Shown: one piece after another, positions 52,030-60,108 of the stretch
Position numbering within the stretch: position 1 is the first letter of the stretch
How the letters are laid out: each line of letters begins with the position of its first letter
NCBI GenBank assembly: GCA_964543235.1
Contig: CAZIXE010000015.1
Coordinates: 1-64,000, forward strand
Source: JANMMJ01 sp964543235
GTDB lineage: Bacteria > Pseudomonadota > Alphaproteobacteria > Rhizobiales > Aestuariivirgaceae
Direction: 5' to 3'
DNA: 64,000 nt
Position numbers and translations under genes: made by a program
Notes under the pieces: model-generated
The model's input: only the letters and a program-made list of their open reading frames with translations
The model's database searches: none
Told to the model about the DNA's origin: nothing

Positions 52030-52065
52030 TTGACATGCAACAAGCATTGCTAAAGAATGATTGCA
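52030..52065 (+). promoter_or_regulatory. promoter and candidate operator of the aldehyde dehydrogenase operon
   Basis: TTGACA (52030-52035) and AAGAAT (52053-52058), 17 bases apart, form a sigma-70-like promoter. TGCAACA (52036-52042) fills the spacer and AAGAATGATTGCA (52053-52065) covers the -10. Both resemble the boxes upstream of iolD, so repression by the RpiR-type protein is plausible. Confidence 0.5.
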
Positions 52066-52125
52066 GCAAAGCAAGTTGCAGTCCGATGCCGGAGGCGGCG
52101 TGTCGGGCATGGGAGATTTTGCGCC

Positions 52126-53562
52126 ATGTATGATCAGTTCGGCCTCTTCATCGACGGGCGCTGGCGGGCAACGGGCGGCGATGGCGAAATCGAGATCGTC
52201 GATCCGGCAACCGGCGAGGCGATCGGCAGGTCGCCAGCGGCCTCGCGCAGCGATGTCGAGGAAGCGATCGATGCCGCCGTGCGGGGGTTCCGGACGTGGC
52301 GGGCAACCCCCGCCTGGACACGGGCAGAGGTGCTGCATGCGGCGGCCACTGCCATGCAGGCCCGGGCCGAGGCGGCGGCCCGCTGCATCACGCTCGAAAC
52401 CGGCAAGCCGCTGGCGCAGGCGCGCCGCGAATGGGGGCTCGCCATCGACCAGTTCCGCTGGCATGCCGAGGAGGCACGGCGCATCTATGGGAGGATCGTC
52501 GAGAGCCGGGCGCCGGGCGGGCGCATCGAAGTGCATCACGAGCCGATGGGTGTGGTTGCGGCGTTCACGGCATGGAATTTCCCCGCCGTGCTCATTGCCC
52601 GCAAAGTGGCCCCTGCCCTTGCCGCAGGCTGTTCCGCTATCATCCGGCCATCGCGGGAAGTGCCCGGCACCGCAATGCTGCTGGTGGACTGCCTGCGCGA
52701 GGCAGGCGTTCCTGCCGGGGCGGTCAACCTGGTCATCGGCTCGACGGCCAACACCTATGAACCGATCATGGCTGCGCCGGTGGTGCGCAAGATCTCTCTT
52801 ACCGGGTCGACTACAGTCGGCCAGCAGATGATCCGCGATTCAGCGGCGACCCTCAAACGGGTGAGCATGGAGCTTGGCGGCAACGCGCCCGTCATCGTGT
52901 TCGAAGATGCGGCACTCGACACCGTGCTCGATGCCTGCGTGCCGGTCAAATTCGCCAATGCCGGACAGGTCTGCGTTACCGGCGACCGCTTCTACGTGCA
53001 CGAGTCGCTGCATGACCGGTTCGTGGCAGGGTTCGCGCAGCGGGCGGCGGCCCTCAAGCTCGGGCACGGGCTCGACGAAGCAACCCAGATGGGGCCGCTG
53101 ATCAACCAGCGCCGGGTTGATGCCATGGAACGGATCGTTGCGGATGCAACGGAGCGCGGCGGGCGAATCGCGACGGGCGGCGGCCGGCCGGCCGGGCAGA
53201 ACAAGGGCTACTTCTTTGCACCCACGGTGATTTCCGGGCTTGGCGATGACGCCAAGGCGGTCGCCGAAGAGAATTTCGGGCCGATTGCCGCGATCCTGCC
53301 GTTTCAGGGAGACGAGGAAGTCTACGAACGGGCCAATGCGAGTGAGCTCGCGCTTTCGGCCTATGTGTTCACGCGCAATCCGGCGCGGATGCGCGAAGCG
53401 GTGGCCCGCATCGAGGCGGGCATGGTGGGCATCAACAGTTTCGCGCTCGCGGCGGCGGAGGCACCGTTCGGCGGCATCAAGGCCAGCGGCATGGGCCGTG
53501 AGGGCGGCAGCGAGGGCATTCTCGACTATCTCAATGTCAAACTCGCCCAGGTGGCAGTCTAG
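52126..53562 (+). CDS. NAD(P)-dependent aldehyde dehydrogenase (succinate-semialdehyde type)
   Basis: This is an ALDH-superfamily enzyme (478 aa), GabD-like. The catalytic cysteine is C283 in FANAGQVCVTGDRF and the general base is E249 in VSMELGGNAPVIV. AFTAWNFPAVLIARKVAPALAAGC is the cofactor-binding stretch. The start MYDQFGLFIDGRW has GGGAG at nine bases. It is too short and lacks the motifs for methylmalonate-semialdehyde dehydrogenase (IolA). It heads a plus-strand operon with an aldolase and a D-2-hydroxyacid dehydrogenase. The substrate is therefore probably an aldehyde made by that aldolase (inference). Confidence 0.88.
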   Translation: MYDQFGLFIDGRWRATGGDGEIEIVDPATGEAIGRSPAASRSDVEEAIDAAVRGFRTWRATPAWTRAEVLHAAATAMQARAEAAARCITLETGKPLAQARREWGLAIDQFRWHAEEARRIYGRIVESRAPGGRIEVHHEPMGVVAAFTAWNFPAVLIARKVAPALAAGCSAIIRPSREVPGTAMLLVDCLREAGVPAGAVNLVIGSTANTYEPIMAAPVVRKISLTGSTTVGQQMIRDSAATLKRVSMELGGNAPVIVFEDAALDTVLDACVPVKFANAGQVCVTGDRFYVHESLHDRFVAGFAQRAAALKLGHGLDEATQMGPLINQRRVDAMERIVADATERGGRIATGGGRPAGQNKGYFFAPTVISGLGDDAKAVAEENFGPIAAILPFQGDEEVYERANASELALSAYVFTRNPARMREAVARIEAGMVGINSFALAAAEAPFGGIKASGMGREGGSEGILDYLNVKLAQVAV

Positions 53563-53571
53563 GAGGCACAG

Positions 53572-54387
53572 ATGATCCCGAACGGCAACCGGCGGCGGTG
53601 GGCGGAGGGCAAGCCGGTGCTCAACGGCTGGCTGTCGATTGCCTCGCCGTTCTCAGCGGAAATCATGGCGGCGCAGGGATATGATTCGCTGACCATCGAC
53701 CTGCAGCACGGGCTCGTCGGCTACGACGCAGCGACAGCGATGCTGCAGGCGATCCGGGCCAGCGGGGTCACGCCAATGATGCGTGTGCCATGGCTCGATG
53801 CCGGCGACATCATGAAGGCGCTGGATGCCGGGGTCTATGGCATCATCTGCCCGATGATCAACTCGCGCGAGGAGGCGGCGCGGCTCGTTTCCTATATGCG
53901 CTATCCGCCCCACGGCACACGTAGTTTCGGGCCGACACGGGCACTGTTTTCGGCGGGGGCCGATTACGGCCAGCATGCCGACAGCGAGGTGCTGGCGCTG
54001 GCGATGATCGAAACGGCGGAAGCGATGCGAAACCTGGACGAGATCGTGACGACACCGGGACTCGACGGGGTGTATATCGGTCCTGCCGACCTGACGCTCG
54101 GGCTTACCGGCCGCAAGTACCCGTTCGGGTTTGACCGCGAGGAGCCGGAGATGGTGGAGGCGATCAAGACCATCCTGGCCAAGGCGCATGGGGCGGGCAT
54201 TCGCGCTGGACTGCATTGCGGCCAGCCGGCCTATGCTGCGAAGGCGATCGGCTGGGGCTTCGACCTCGTGACGCTTTCCAATGATACGCGGCTTCTCGCG
54301 GCCGCAGCGCAGGCCAGCGTCAGCAGCACGCGGCAGCTCATTGGCGAAAAGGCGATGCCGGCCCCGGCGGCCAAGAGCAGCTACTGA
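53572..54387 (+). CDS. HpcH/HpaI-family aldolase
   Basis: This is a metal-dependent class II aldolase (271 aa) that splits 2-keto-3-deoxy acids or 4-hydroxy-2-ketoacids into pyruvate and an aldehyde. Family motifs are NGWLSIASPFSAEIMAAQGYDSLTIDLQHG, MMRVPWLDAGDIMKALDAGVYGIICPMINS, the Arg-rich MRYPPHGTRSFGPTRA, and the metal site MIETAEAM/GVYIGPADLTLGL. It starts ten bases after the dehydrogenase stop behind an AGGAGGC site. The GTRSFGPTRA loop is closest to HpaI/GarL-type enzymes. The precise substrate is unknown. Confidence 0.9.
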   Translation: MIPNGNRRRWAEGKPVLNGWLSIASPFSAEIMAAQGYDSLTIDLQHGLVGYDAATAMLQAIRASGVTPMMRVPWLDAGDIMKALDAGVYGIICPMINSREEAARLVSYMRYPPHGTRSFGPTRALFSAGADYGQHADSEVLALAMIETAEAMRNLDEIVTTPGLDGVYIGPADLTLGLTGRKYPFGFDREEPEMVEAIKTILAKAHGAGIRAGLHCGQPAYAAKAIGWGFDLVTLSNDTRLLAAAAQASVSSTRQLIGEKAMPAPAAKSSY

Positions 54388-54388
54388 C

Positions 54389-55366
54389 ATGCCGCATGTT
54401 CTCGTGGCCGGGCGCATCCATGCTGACGGGGTGGCGCTGCTCAAGTCGAGGCCCGATATCACCTTTGATATCGTCGACGAGGTCTCTACCGAATCCTATG
54501 CGCCGCTGATTGGCAATACCGATGCGGTGCTGCTGCGCACCCAACCGATGCCGGAAGCGGTCATTGCGGCTGCCCCGCGCCTCAAAATCGTGTCGCGGCA
54601 CGGCGTCGGCTACGACGCCGTCGATGTGGCGGCACTGAACCGGCGCGGCATCGCGCTGGCGATCGTCGGCGATGTCAATTCGCGGGCGGTGGCGGAGCAC
54701 ACGCTGATGCTGATGCTGGCGGTGGCGCGGCACACGGCGGCGCATGACGCTGCCGTGCGCGGCGGCAAGTGGCAGGTGCGCAACCGCTTTGAAAGCACGG
54801 AACTCGACGGCAAGAGGCTGCTGCTCGGCGGTTTCGGGCGCATCGGCCGGCGGGTGGCGGAACTGGCGCGGGCTTTCGGCATGCGCGTTGCCGCCTTCGA
54901 CCCCTTCGTCGCAGCGGAAACGATGGCGGCGGCCGGTGTCGAGGCGGTCAAGGATTTCGCGGCGGCGCTGGCTGAGGCAGACTATATCTCGTTACACATG
55001 CCGCCGTCACCACAAGGGGTGCTCATCGGGGCGGCCGAGATCGCCCGCATGAAGCCTACGGCCATCATCATCAATGCGGCGCGCGGCGAGCTCATCGATG
55101 AAGCCGCACTCGACCGGGCGCTGCGCGAGGGGCGGCTCGGCGGGGCGGGACTCGACGTCTACGCCGAGGAGCCGCCATCGCCCGGCAACCCGCTGATGAC
55201 AAACGAAAAAGTCACGCTCAGCCCGCATTCGGCGGGGCTTACCGCGGAGTGCGCGGCGCGCATGGCAGTGGCCGCCGTGCAGAACATCCTCGGTTATTTC
55301 GACGGCACGATCGACCGCAGATTGATCGTCAACGACACACATATCGGCACGCAACGACAGCGTTGA
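54389..55366 (+). CDS. D-2-hydroxyacid dehydrogenase (SerA-like)
   Basis: This is an NAD-dependent hydroxyacid dehydrogenase (325 aa). The start MPHVLVAGRIHADGVALL lies one base after the aldolase stop. The nucleotide-binding motif is LLLGGFGRIGRRVAELARAFGM, and the catalytic Arg lies in INAARGELIDEAALDRAL. The Glu is in YAEEPPSPGNPL and the His in TLSPHSAGLTAEC. It lacks the C-terminal ACT domains of true SerA. It probably reduces or oxidises a 2-keto/hydroxy acid made or used by the aldolase. The 87-bp gap to dxs holds only a weak TTG-started frame. Confidence 0.9.
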   Translation: MPHVLVAGRIHADGVALLKSRPDITFDIVDEVSTESYAPLIGNTDAVLLRTQPMPEAVIAAAPRLKIVSRHGVGYDAVDVAALNRRGIALAIVGDVNSRAVAEHTLMLMLAVARHTAAHDAAVRGGKWQVRNRFESTELDGKRLLLGGFGRIGRRVAELARAFGMRVAAFDPFVAAETMAAAGVEAVKDFAAALAEADYISLHMPPSPQGVLIGAAEIARMKPTAIIINAARGELIDEAALDRALREGRLGGAGLDVYAEEPPSPGNPLMTNEKVTLSPHSAGLTAECAARMAVAAVQNILGYFDGTIDRRLIVNDTHIGTQRQR

Positions 55367-55453
55367 CGACACCGCTCGACACCGCTACGCAGCCCCTCGC
55401 CGGCAAGCTGCCGCGGCCCGAGGATCTGCCGCGCCAGCGCCCGGCGGAGTGAC

Positions 55454-57304
55454 ATGACACAGCCGACCCCCCTGCTCGACCGGATCACGTCGCCGGCAGC
55501 ACTGCGACAACTACCGGTTGCTTTACTTCCACAACTGGCAAGCGAGCTGCGCGCCGAGACCATTGCGGCGGCGGCCGTGACGGGCGGGCATTTCGGGGCG
55601 GGGCTCGGGGTCGTCGAACTCACCGTGGCGCTGCATTACGTCTTCGATACGCCGCGCGACCGGCTGATCTGGGATGTCAGCCACCAGGCCTATCCACACA
55701 AGATCCTGACCGGCCGGCGCGACCGGATCCGCTCGATCCGGCAGCGCGGCGGACTCTACGGCTTCACCAGGCGCGGCGAGAGCCCGTACGATCCCTTTGG
55801 CGCCGCACACAGTTCGACGTCGATTTCGGCAGCACTCGGCATGGCGGTGGCGCGCGATCTCACCGGCGGCATCAACCATGTCATCGCGGTGATCGGCGAC
55901 GGTGCGCTGAGCGGCGGCATGGCCTATGAGGCGCTGAACCATGCCGGCAGCCTGAAGAACCGGCTGATCATCGTGCTCAATGACAATGGCATGTCGATCG
56001 CCCCCGCAGTGGGGGCGCTGGCCCGCTATCTGCCGAGCCTGCAGACGACTCCTGCGGCGGACGAGAACTTCTTCACCAGCCTCGGCAGCCGCTACCGGGG
56101 ACCGCTCGACGGCCATGATGTCGAAGCCCTGGTCAGGGCGCTTGCGGCGGCGCGCGATGATCAGGATGACGGTCCCACCGTGCTGCATGTGGTCACCGAA
56201 AAGGGCCGCGGCCATCCCTTCGCGAAGCCCGACAAGGAAAAGTATCACGCGGTCGCCAAATTCGATCCGGCCACCGGCGCCTTCGCCAAGCCCAAGGCCA
56301 ATGCGCCGACCTACACGCAGGTCTTCGCGCAAAGCCTGATCCGCGCGGCGCGGGCCGATGAGCGGATCGTGGCGATCACGGCGGCGATGCCATCCGGCAC
56401 CGGACTCGACCTGTTCGGCGCGCAGTTCCCGGCGCGCTGTTTCGATGTCGGCATTGCGGAACAGCATGCGGTAACTTTCGCGGCTGGCCTGGCCGCGGAA
56501 GGCATGCGGCCCTTCTGCGCGATCTATTCGACCTTCCTGCAGCGGGGGCTCGACCAGGTCGTGCACGATGTGGCGCTGCAGAAACTGCCGGTGCGGCTGG
56601 CGATCGACCGGGCCGGACTGGTCGGCCAGGATGGCCCGACGCATGCCGGCTCATTCGATCTCACCTACCTGTCGATGCTGCCCGGCATGGTCGTGATGGC
56701 ACCGGCCGATGCCATCGAGCTGCGGCGCATGGTGGCGACCGCGGCGGCCTATGACGAAGGCCCGATTAGCTTCCGCTATCCGCGCGGCGAAACCTCGGGA
56801 GAAGATGCCGGCGACGAATTCCGGCCACTCGACATCGGCAAGGGGCGCATCGTCACCGAAGGCAGCGATGTTGCGATCCTCAGCCTCGGTGCCAGGCTTG
56901 GCGCCTGCCGCGAGGCAGCGCAGACGCTGCAGCAGCTTGGCATCACGGCAACCGTGGCCGATGCACGCTTCTGCAAACCCATCGATACGGAACTCGTGGA
57001 GCGGCTGGCGCGCGGGCATCCGTTGCTGGTCACGGTCGAGGAAGGCGCCACGGGCGGTTTTGCCACGCAGGTCCTGAACCATCTCGCCAGCAACGACCTG
57101 ACGACGCGCACCAGGATCAGAACGGTCATGCTGCCGGATCGCTTCATCGCGCATGGCACGCCCGCCGAGCAGCTCGCGGATGCCGGGCTCGACAGCAGCG
57201 GCATCGTCAGGGAAATCCTCGCCGCGGGCGTCCTGCCGCAGCACGCGCCGCCGGTGCTGCGGGCGGCGCAGCGCCGGGTTCCCGGGCACCGGTCGCGCCT
57301 GTGA
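55454..57304 (+). CDS. dxs: 1-deoxy-D-xylulose-5-phosphate synthase
   Basis: This is a thiamine-diphosphate enzyme (616 aa) that joins pyruvate and glyceraldehyde 3-phosphate in the first step of the MEP isoprenoid pathway. TPLLDRITSPAALRQLP starts the protein, and AVTGGHFGAGLGVVELTVALHYVFDTPRDRLIWDVSHQAYPHKILTGRR carries the catalytic His region. The cofactor motif is VIGDGALSGGMAYEALNHAG...LNDNGMSI, and FDVGIAEQHAVTFAAGLAAEGM marks the transketolase-like pyrimidine domain. Its stop overlaps the GTG of the DUF3422 gene. It is slightly shorter than usual (about 640 aa). It may be a second copy or the only one. Confidence 0.94.
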   Translation: MTQPTPLLDRITSPAALRQLPVALLPQLASELRAETIAAAAVTGGHFGAGLGVVELTVALHYVFDTPRDRLIWDVSHQAYPHKILTGRRDRIRSIRQRGGLYGFTRRGESPYDPFGAAHSSTSISAALGMAVARDLTGGINHVIAVIGDGALSGGMAYEALNHAGSLKNRLIIVLNDNGMSIAPAVGALARYLPSLQTTPAADENFFTSLGSRYRGPLDGHDVEALVRALAAARDDQDDGPTVLHVVTEKGRGHPFAKPDKEKYHAVAKFDPATGAFAKPKANAPTYTQVFAQSLIRAARADERIVAITAAMPSGTGLDLFGAQFPARCFDVGIAEQHAVTFAAGLAAEGMRPFCAIYSTFLQRGLDQVVHDVALQKLPVRLAIDRAGLVGQDGPTHAGSFDLTYLSMLPGMVVMAPADAIELRRMVATAAAYDEGPISFRYPRGETSGEDAGDEFRPLDIGKGRIVTEGSDVAILSLGARLGACREAAQTLQQLGITATVADARFCKPIDTELVERLARGHPLLVTVEEGATGGFATQVLNHLASNDLTTRTRIRTVMLPDRFIAHGTPAEQLADAGLDSSGIVREILAAGVLPQHAPPVLRAAQRRVPGHRSRL

Positions 57305-58593
57305 CCACGGCCATTCCCGGCGAACATCCGCAGCGCCGCATTCTCAATGACGAGGTGCATGCGCGGCCGCCGGAAGCGCTGGTGGCGCCGCTCAGGCTGT
57401 CCTATCTCGTGCTGTTCTCGGCCGGCGACAAGGCCGCGGAATTCCAGGCGCTGGCCGACATCGCGCAGCGCTACAACGGCCCCGCGCCCACGCCCGAGCA
57501 GAGCCATTACAGCGCCGAGCTCGGGCCGTTCCGGCTCAAATGGGAGCGGCATACAGAATTCGTGCGCTATACATTCATCGTCAAGGGAGCGGAGCGCACG
57601 CCGTTCGCCGAGCCCGCCATTGCCGCGGTACCTCCGGACTGGGTGGCAGGCCTGCCCGGCCAGGTAATGGTGGCAAGCCACGCGGTGCTGCTCAGAGCGC
57701 CGGCCCGGCCGCGACAGGGAGATGCGCTGTCGCACGCCTGCTTCGCCGGCAACACGCTGATCGGCTCGACGATTTCCGGCGGCAAGGGAACGGCCTGGAC
57801 GGATTTCCGGATTCACGCCGACGGCTTCGGGCGGCTCCTGGTGGACGACAAGGGCATGACGCCGCGCCAGGCCGGGCGCCTGATGCAGCGGCTGCTCGAG
57901 ATCGACACCTACCGCATCATGGCACTGCTCGCCTTCCCGGTGGCGCGGCAACTCACCCCGTTTCTTACCCAGGCGGAGCGTGAGCTGCTCGAAATCATCG
58001 CCCGCATGCAGACGGCGGGCGAGGAGGACGAGCCCGTGCTGCTCGACCGGCTGACGCGGCTCGAAGGGCAGATCGAGAGCCGGCACACGGACACGCTGTT
58101 CCGGTTCAGCGCCGCCAATGCCTATGACAATCTGGTGCAGCAGCGGATTGCCGAGTTGCGCGAGCAGCGGATCGAGGGATTCCAGACCTTCCGCGAGTTC
58201 AACGACCGCCGGCTGGCGCCGGCGATCGCCACATGCCGGGCGGTGGCGGCGCGGCAGACTGCGCTCTCCGAACGGGTGGCGCGGGCCACTGTGCTGCTCA
58301 GCACGCGGGTCAACGTCACGCGCGGGAAGCAGAACCAGGCAGTGCTGAAATCGATGGACCGGCGCGCCAACCTGCAGCTGCGCCTGCAGCAGACGGTGGA
58401 GGGCCTGTCGGTGGCGGCGATCACCTACTACATCGTCGGCCTCACCGGCTATGCGGCCAAGGGCGCCAAAGCAGCAGGCATCCATGTCGATCCCGATATC
58501 GTCATGGGGCTCGCCATACCGGTGGTGGCGGTGCTGGTAGCGCTAGGCCTCAGGCGGTTCCGGCGGTCGCTGCACAAACACGACCACGAGTGA
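57301..58593 (+). CDS. DUF3422 family membrane protein
   Basis: This is a 430-residue protein of unknown function starting at GTG, overlapping the dxs stop by four bases. The N-terminal motif RRILNDEVHARPPEALVAPLRLSYLVLFS identifies DUF3422. A large soluble domain follows with ALSHACFAGNTLIGSTISGGKGTAWTDFRIHADGFGRLLV. A helical or coiled region spans about 240-370 (RTQ-rich). Two C-terminal transmembrane helices lie at about 375-420 (LSVAAITYYIVGLTGYAA and IVMGLAIPVVAVLVALGL). The topology is tail-anchored with the N-part in the cytoplasm. Confidence 0.88.
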   Translation: MTTAIPGEHPQRRILNDEVHARPPEALVAPLRLSYLVLFSAGDKAAEFQALADIAQRYNGPAPTPEQSHYSAELGPFRLKWERHTEFVRYTFIVKGAERTPFAEPAIAAVPPDWVAGLPGQVMVASHAVLLRAPARPRQGDALSHACFAGNTLIGSTISGGKGTAWTDFRIHADGFGRLLVDDKGMTPRQAGRLMQRLLEIDTYRIMALLAFPVARQLTPFLTQAERELLEIIARMQTAGEEDEPVLLDRLTRLEGQIESRHTDTLFRFSAANAYDNLVQQRIAELREQRIEGFQTFREFNDRRLAPAIATCRAVAARQTALSERVARATVLLSTRVNVTRGKQNQAVLKSMDRRANLQLRLQQTVEGLSVAAITYYIVGLTGYAAKGAKAAGIHVDPDIVMGLAIPVVAVLVALGLRRFRRSLHKHDHE

Positions 58594-58745
58594 GGCGGAA
58601 GACCGGGACACAGGACGAGGTGCCGACCGCAAGCCCTTGAATCGGCACATTTCGCGGCTGTGACAGCATTGACCATTGCGGCATCCGGCATTTTCCCGAA
58701 TGGTGCAGACGCCCCGCCGGCGGCAACCGACGTTCTTGCCGGGGC

Positions 58746-58759
58746 TTGACTTTGCGCAA
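58746..58759. promoter_or_regulatory. FixK/FNR-like box upstream of hemA
   Basis: TTGACTTTGCGCAA (TTGA-N6-GCAA) lies 108-121 bp before the hemA ATG, in the 273-bp gap after the DUF3422 gene. The gap otherwise shows no gene. It fits the FixK2-type pattern TTG(A/C)-N6-(T/G)CAA; oxygen control of hemA is known in rhizobia. Confidence 0.5.
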
Positions 58760-58866
58760 GGCGGCCGGCCGGCGCATGGGGGCAAGAATACACCAGAAAC
58801 GGTGTCCGGCGTGAAACATGCCGGGGTCAGGTGGATCAACAAGGTGGCGGCGCGCCGGAGGACGAG

Positions 58867-60081
58867 ATGAATTACGAAGCCTTCTTCCAGAAGCAGCTCG
58901 ACGGGTTGCGCGAGGAAGGGCGCTATCGCGTATTTGCCGATCTCGAGCGCAAGGCCGGGCAGTTCCCGCGCGCCGCGCATTACCGGGACGGCGCCGTCCA
59001 GGACATCACGGTGTGGTGCTCCAACGACTATCTCGGCATGGGCCAGCATCCCAAGGTGCTGGCGGCCATGCATGAGGCGATCGACAAGTGCGGCGCCGGG
59101 GCGGGCGGTACGCGCAACATCTCGGGCACCAACCACTATCACGTGGTGCTGGAACAGGAACTCGCCGACCTGCACGGCAAGGAAGCGGCGCTCCTCTTCA
59201 CCTCCGGCTATGTCTCGAATTGGGCGGCGCTCGGCACGCTGACCGCCGGCCTTCCCGGCTGCGTGGTGCTTTCCGATGCCGGCAACCATGCCTCGATGAT
59301 CGAAGGCATCCGCCACAGCCGGGCCGAGAAGCACATCTTCAAGCACAATGACATGGCCGACCTCGAACGACTCCTGCGACAGATCGATCCGGCGCGGCCC
59401 AAGCTCATCGCCTTCGAGTCGGTCTATTCGATGGACGGCGACATCGGCAAGATCAGGGAGATCTGCGATCTCGCCGACAGGTACGGCGCCATGACCTATC
59501 TCGACGAGGTGCATGCCGTCGGTATGTATGGGCCCCGCGGCGGCGGCATCGCCGAGCGCGAGGGACTGATGGACCGGCTGACGGTGATCGAGGGCACGCT
59601 CGGCAAGGCGTTCGGCGTGGTCGGCGGCTACATCGCCGGCTCGGCGGCACTGTGCGACTATGTGCGGAGCTTCGCGTCCGGCTTCATCTTCACGACGGCA
59701 TTGCCGCCGGCCGTGGCGGCGGCCGCCACTGCCTCGATCCGCCATCTCAAGGTGAGCGAGATCGAAAGGCTCAGGCAGCGCGACCGGGTGGCGAAGCTCA
59801 GGCGCAAGCTCGATGCGATCGGCCTGCCCTATCTCAAGAACGAGAGCCATATCGTGCCGGTCATGGTGGGCCATCCGGTCAAGTGCAAATGGATCAGCGA
59901 CACGCTGATCGAGCGCTACGGCATCTATCTGCAGCCGATCAACTACCCGACCGTGCCGAGGGGCACGGAGCGCCTGCGCATCACGCCGTCGCCGCTCCAC
60001 AGCGATGCCGACATCGACCGGCTGGTGCAGGCGCTCTCCGATTTGTGGTCGCAGTGTGCGTTGAATCGGGCCGTGGCTTGA
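58867..60081 (+). CDS. hemA: 5-aminolevulinate synthase HemA
   Basis: This is a pyridoxal-phosphate enzyme (404 aa) condensing glycine and succinyl-CoA, the C4 entry to heme found in alphaproteobacteria. The start MNYEAFFQKQLDGLREEGRYRVFADLER has GGAGGA four bases upstream. The cofactor lysine is K247 in VIEGTLGKAFGVVGGY. VWCSNDYLGMGQHPKVLAAMHEAIDKCGAGAGGTRNISGTNHYHVVLE and FESVYSMDGDIGKI are diagnostic against other alpha-oxoamine synthases. It converges on a LacI-type regulator gene. Confidence 0.96.
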   Translation: MNYEAFFQKQLDGLREEGRYRVFADLERKAGQFPRAAHYRDGAVQDITVWCSNDYLGMGQHPKVLAAMHEAIDKCGAGAGGTRNISGTNHYHVVLEQELADLHGKEAALLFTSGYVSNWAALGTLTAGLPGCVVLSDAGNHASMIEGIRHSRAEKHIFKHNDMADLERLLRQIDPARPKLIAFESVYSMDGDIGKIREICDLADRYGAMTYLDEVHAVGMYGPRGGGIAEREGLMDRLTVIEGTLGKAFGVVGGYIAGSAALCDYVRSFASGFIFTTALPPAVAAAATASIRHLKVSEIERLRQRDRVAKLRRKLDAIGLPYLKNESHIVPVMVGHPVKCKWISDTLIERYGIYLQPINYPTVPRGTERLRITPSPLHSDADIDRLVQALSDLWSQCALNRAVA

Positions 60082-60108
60082 ACGGGCCTTGCCACAGGCG
60101 GCCGCGCC

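Noticed and set aside
52126..53562. Calling the aldehyde dehydrogenase iolA (methylmalonate-semialdehyde dehydrogenase)
   Set aside because: The sequence around the catalytic Cys and the N-terminus is of the succinate-semialdehyde type, not the CoA-acylating type.
55363..55452. TTG-started 29-codon frame just before dxs
   Set aside because: It has no ribosome site, a rare start and a low-information sequence. It is probably only leader DNA.
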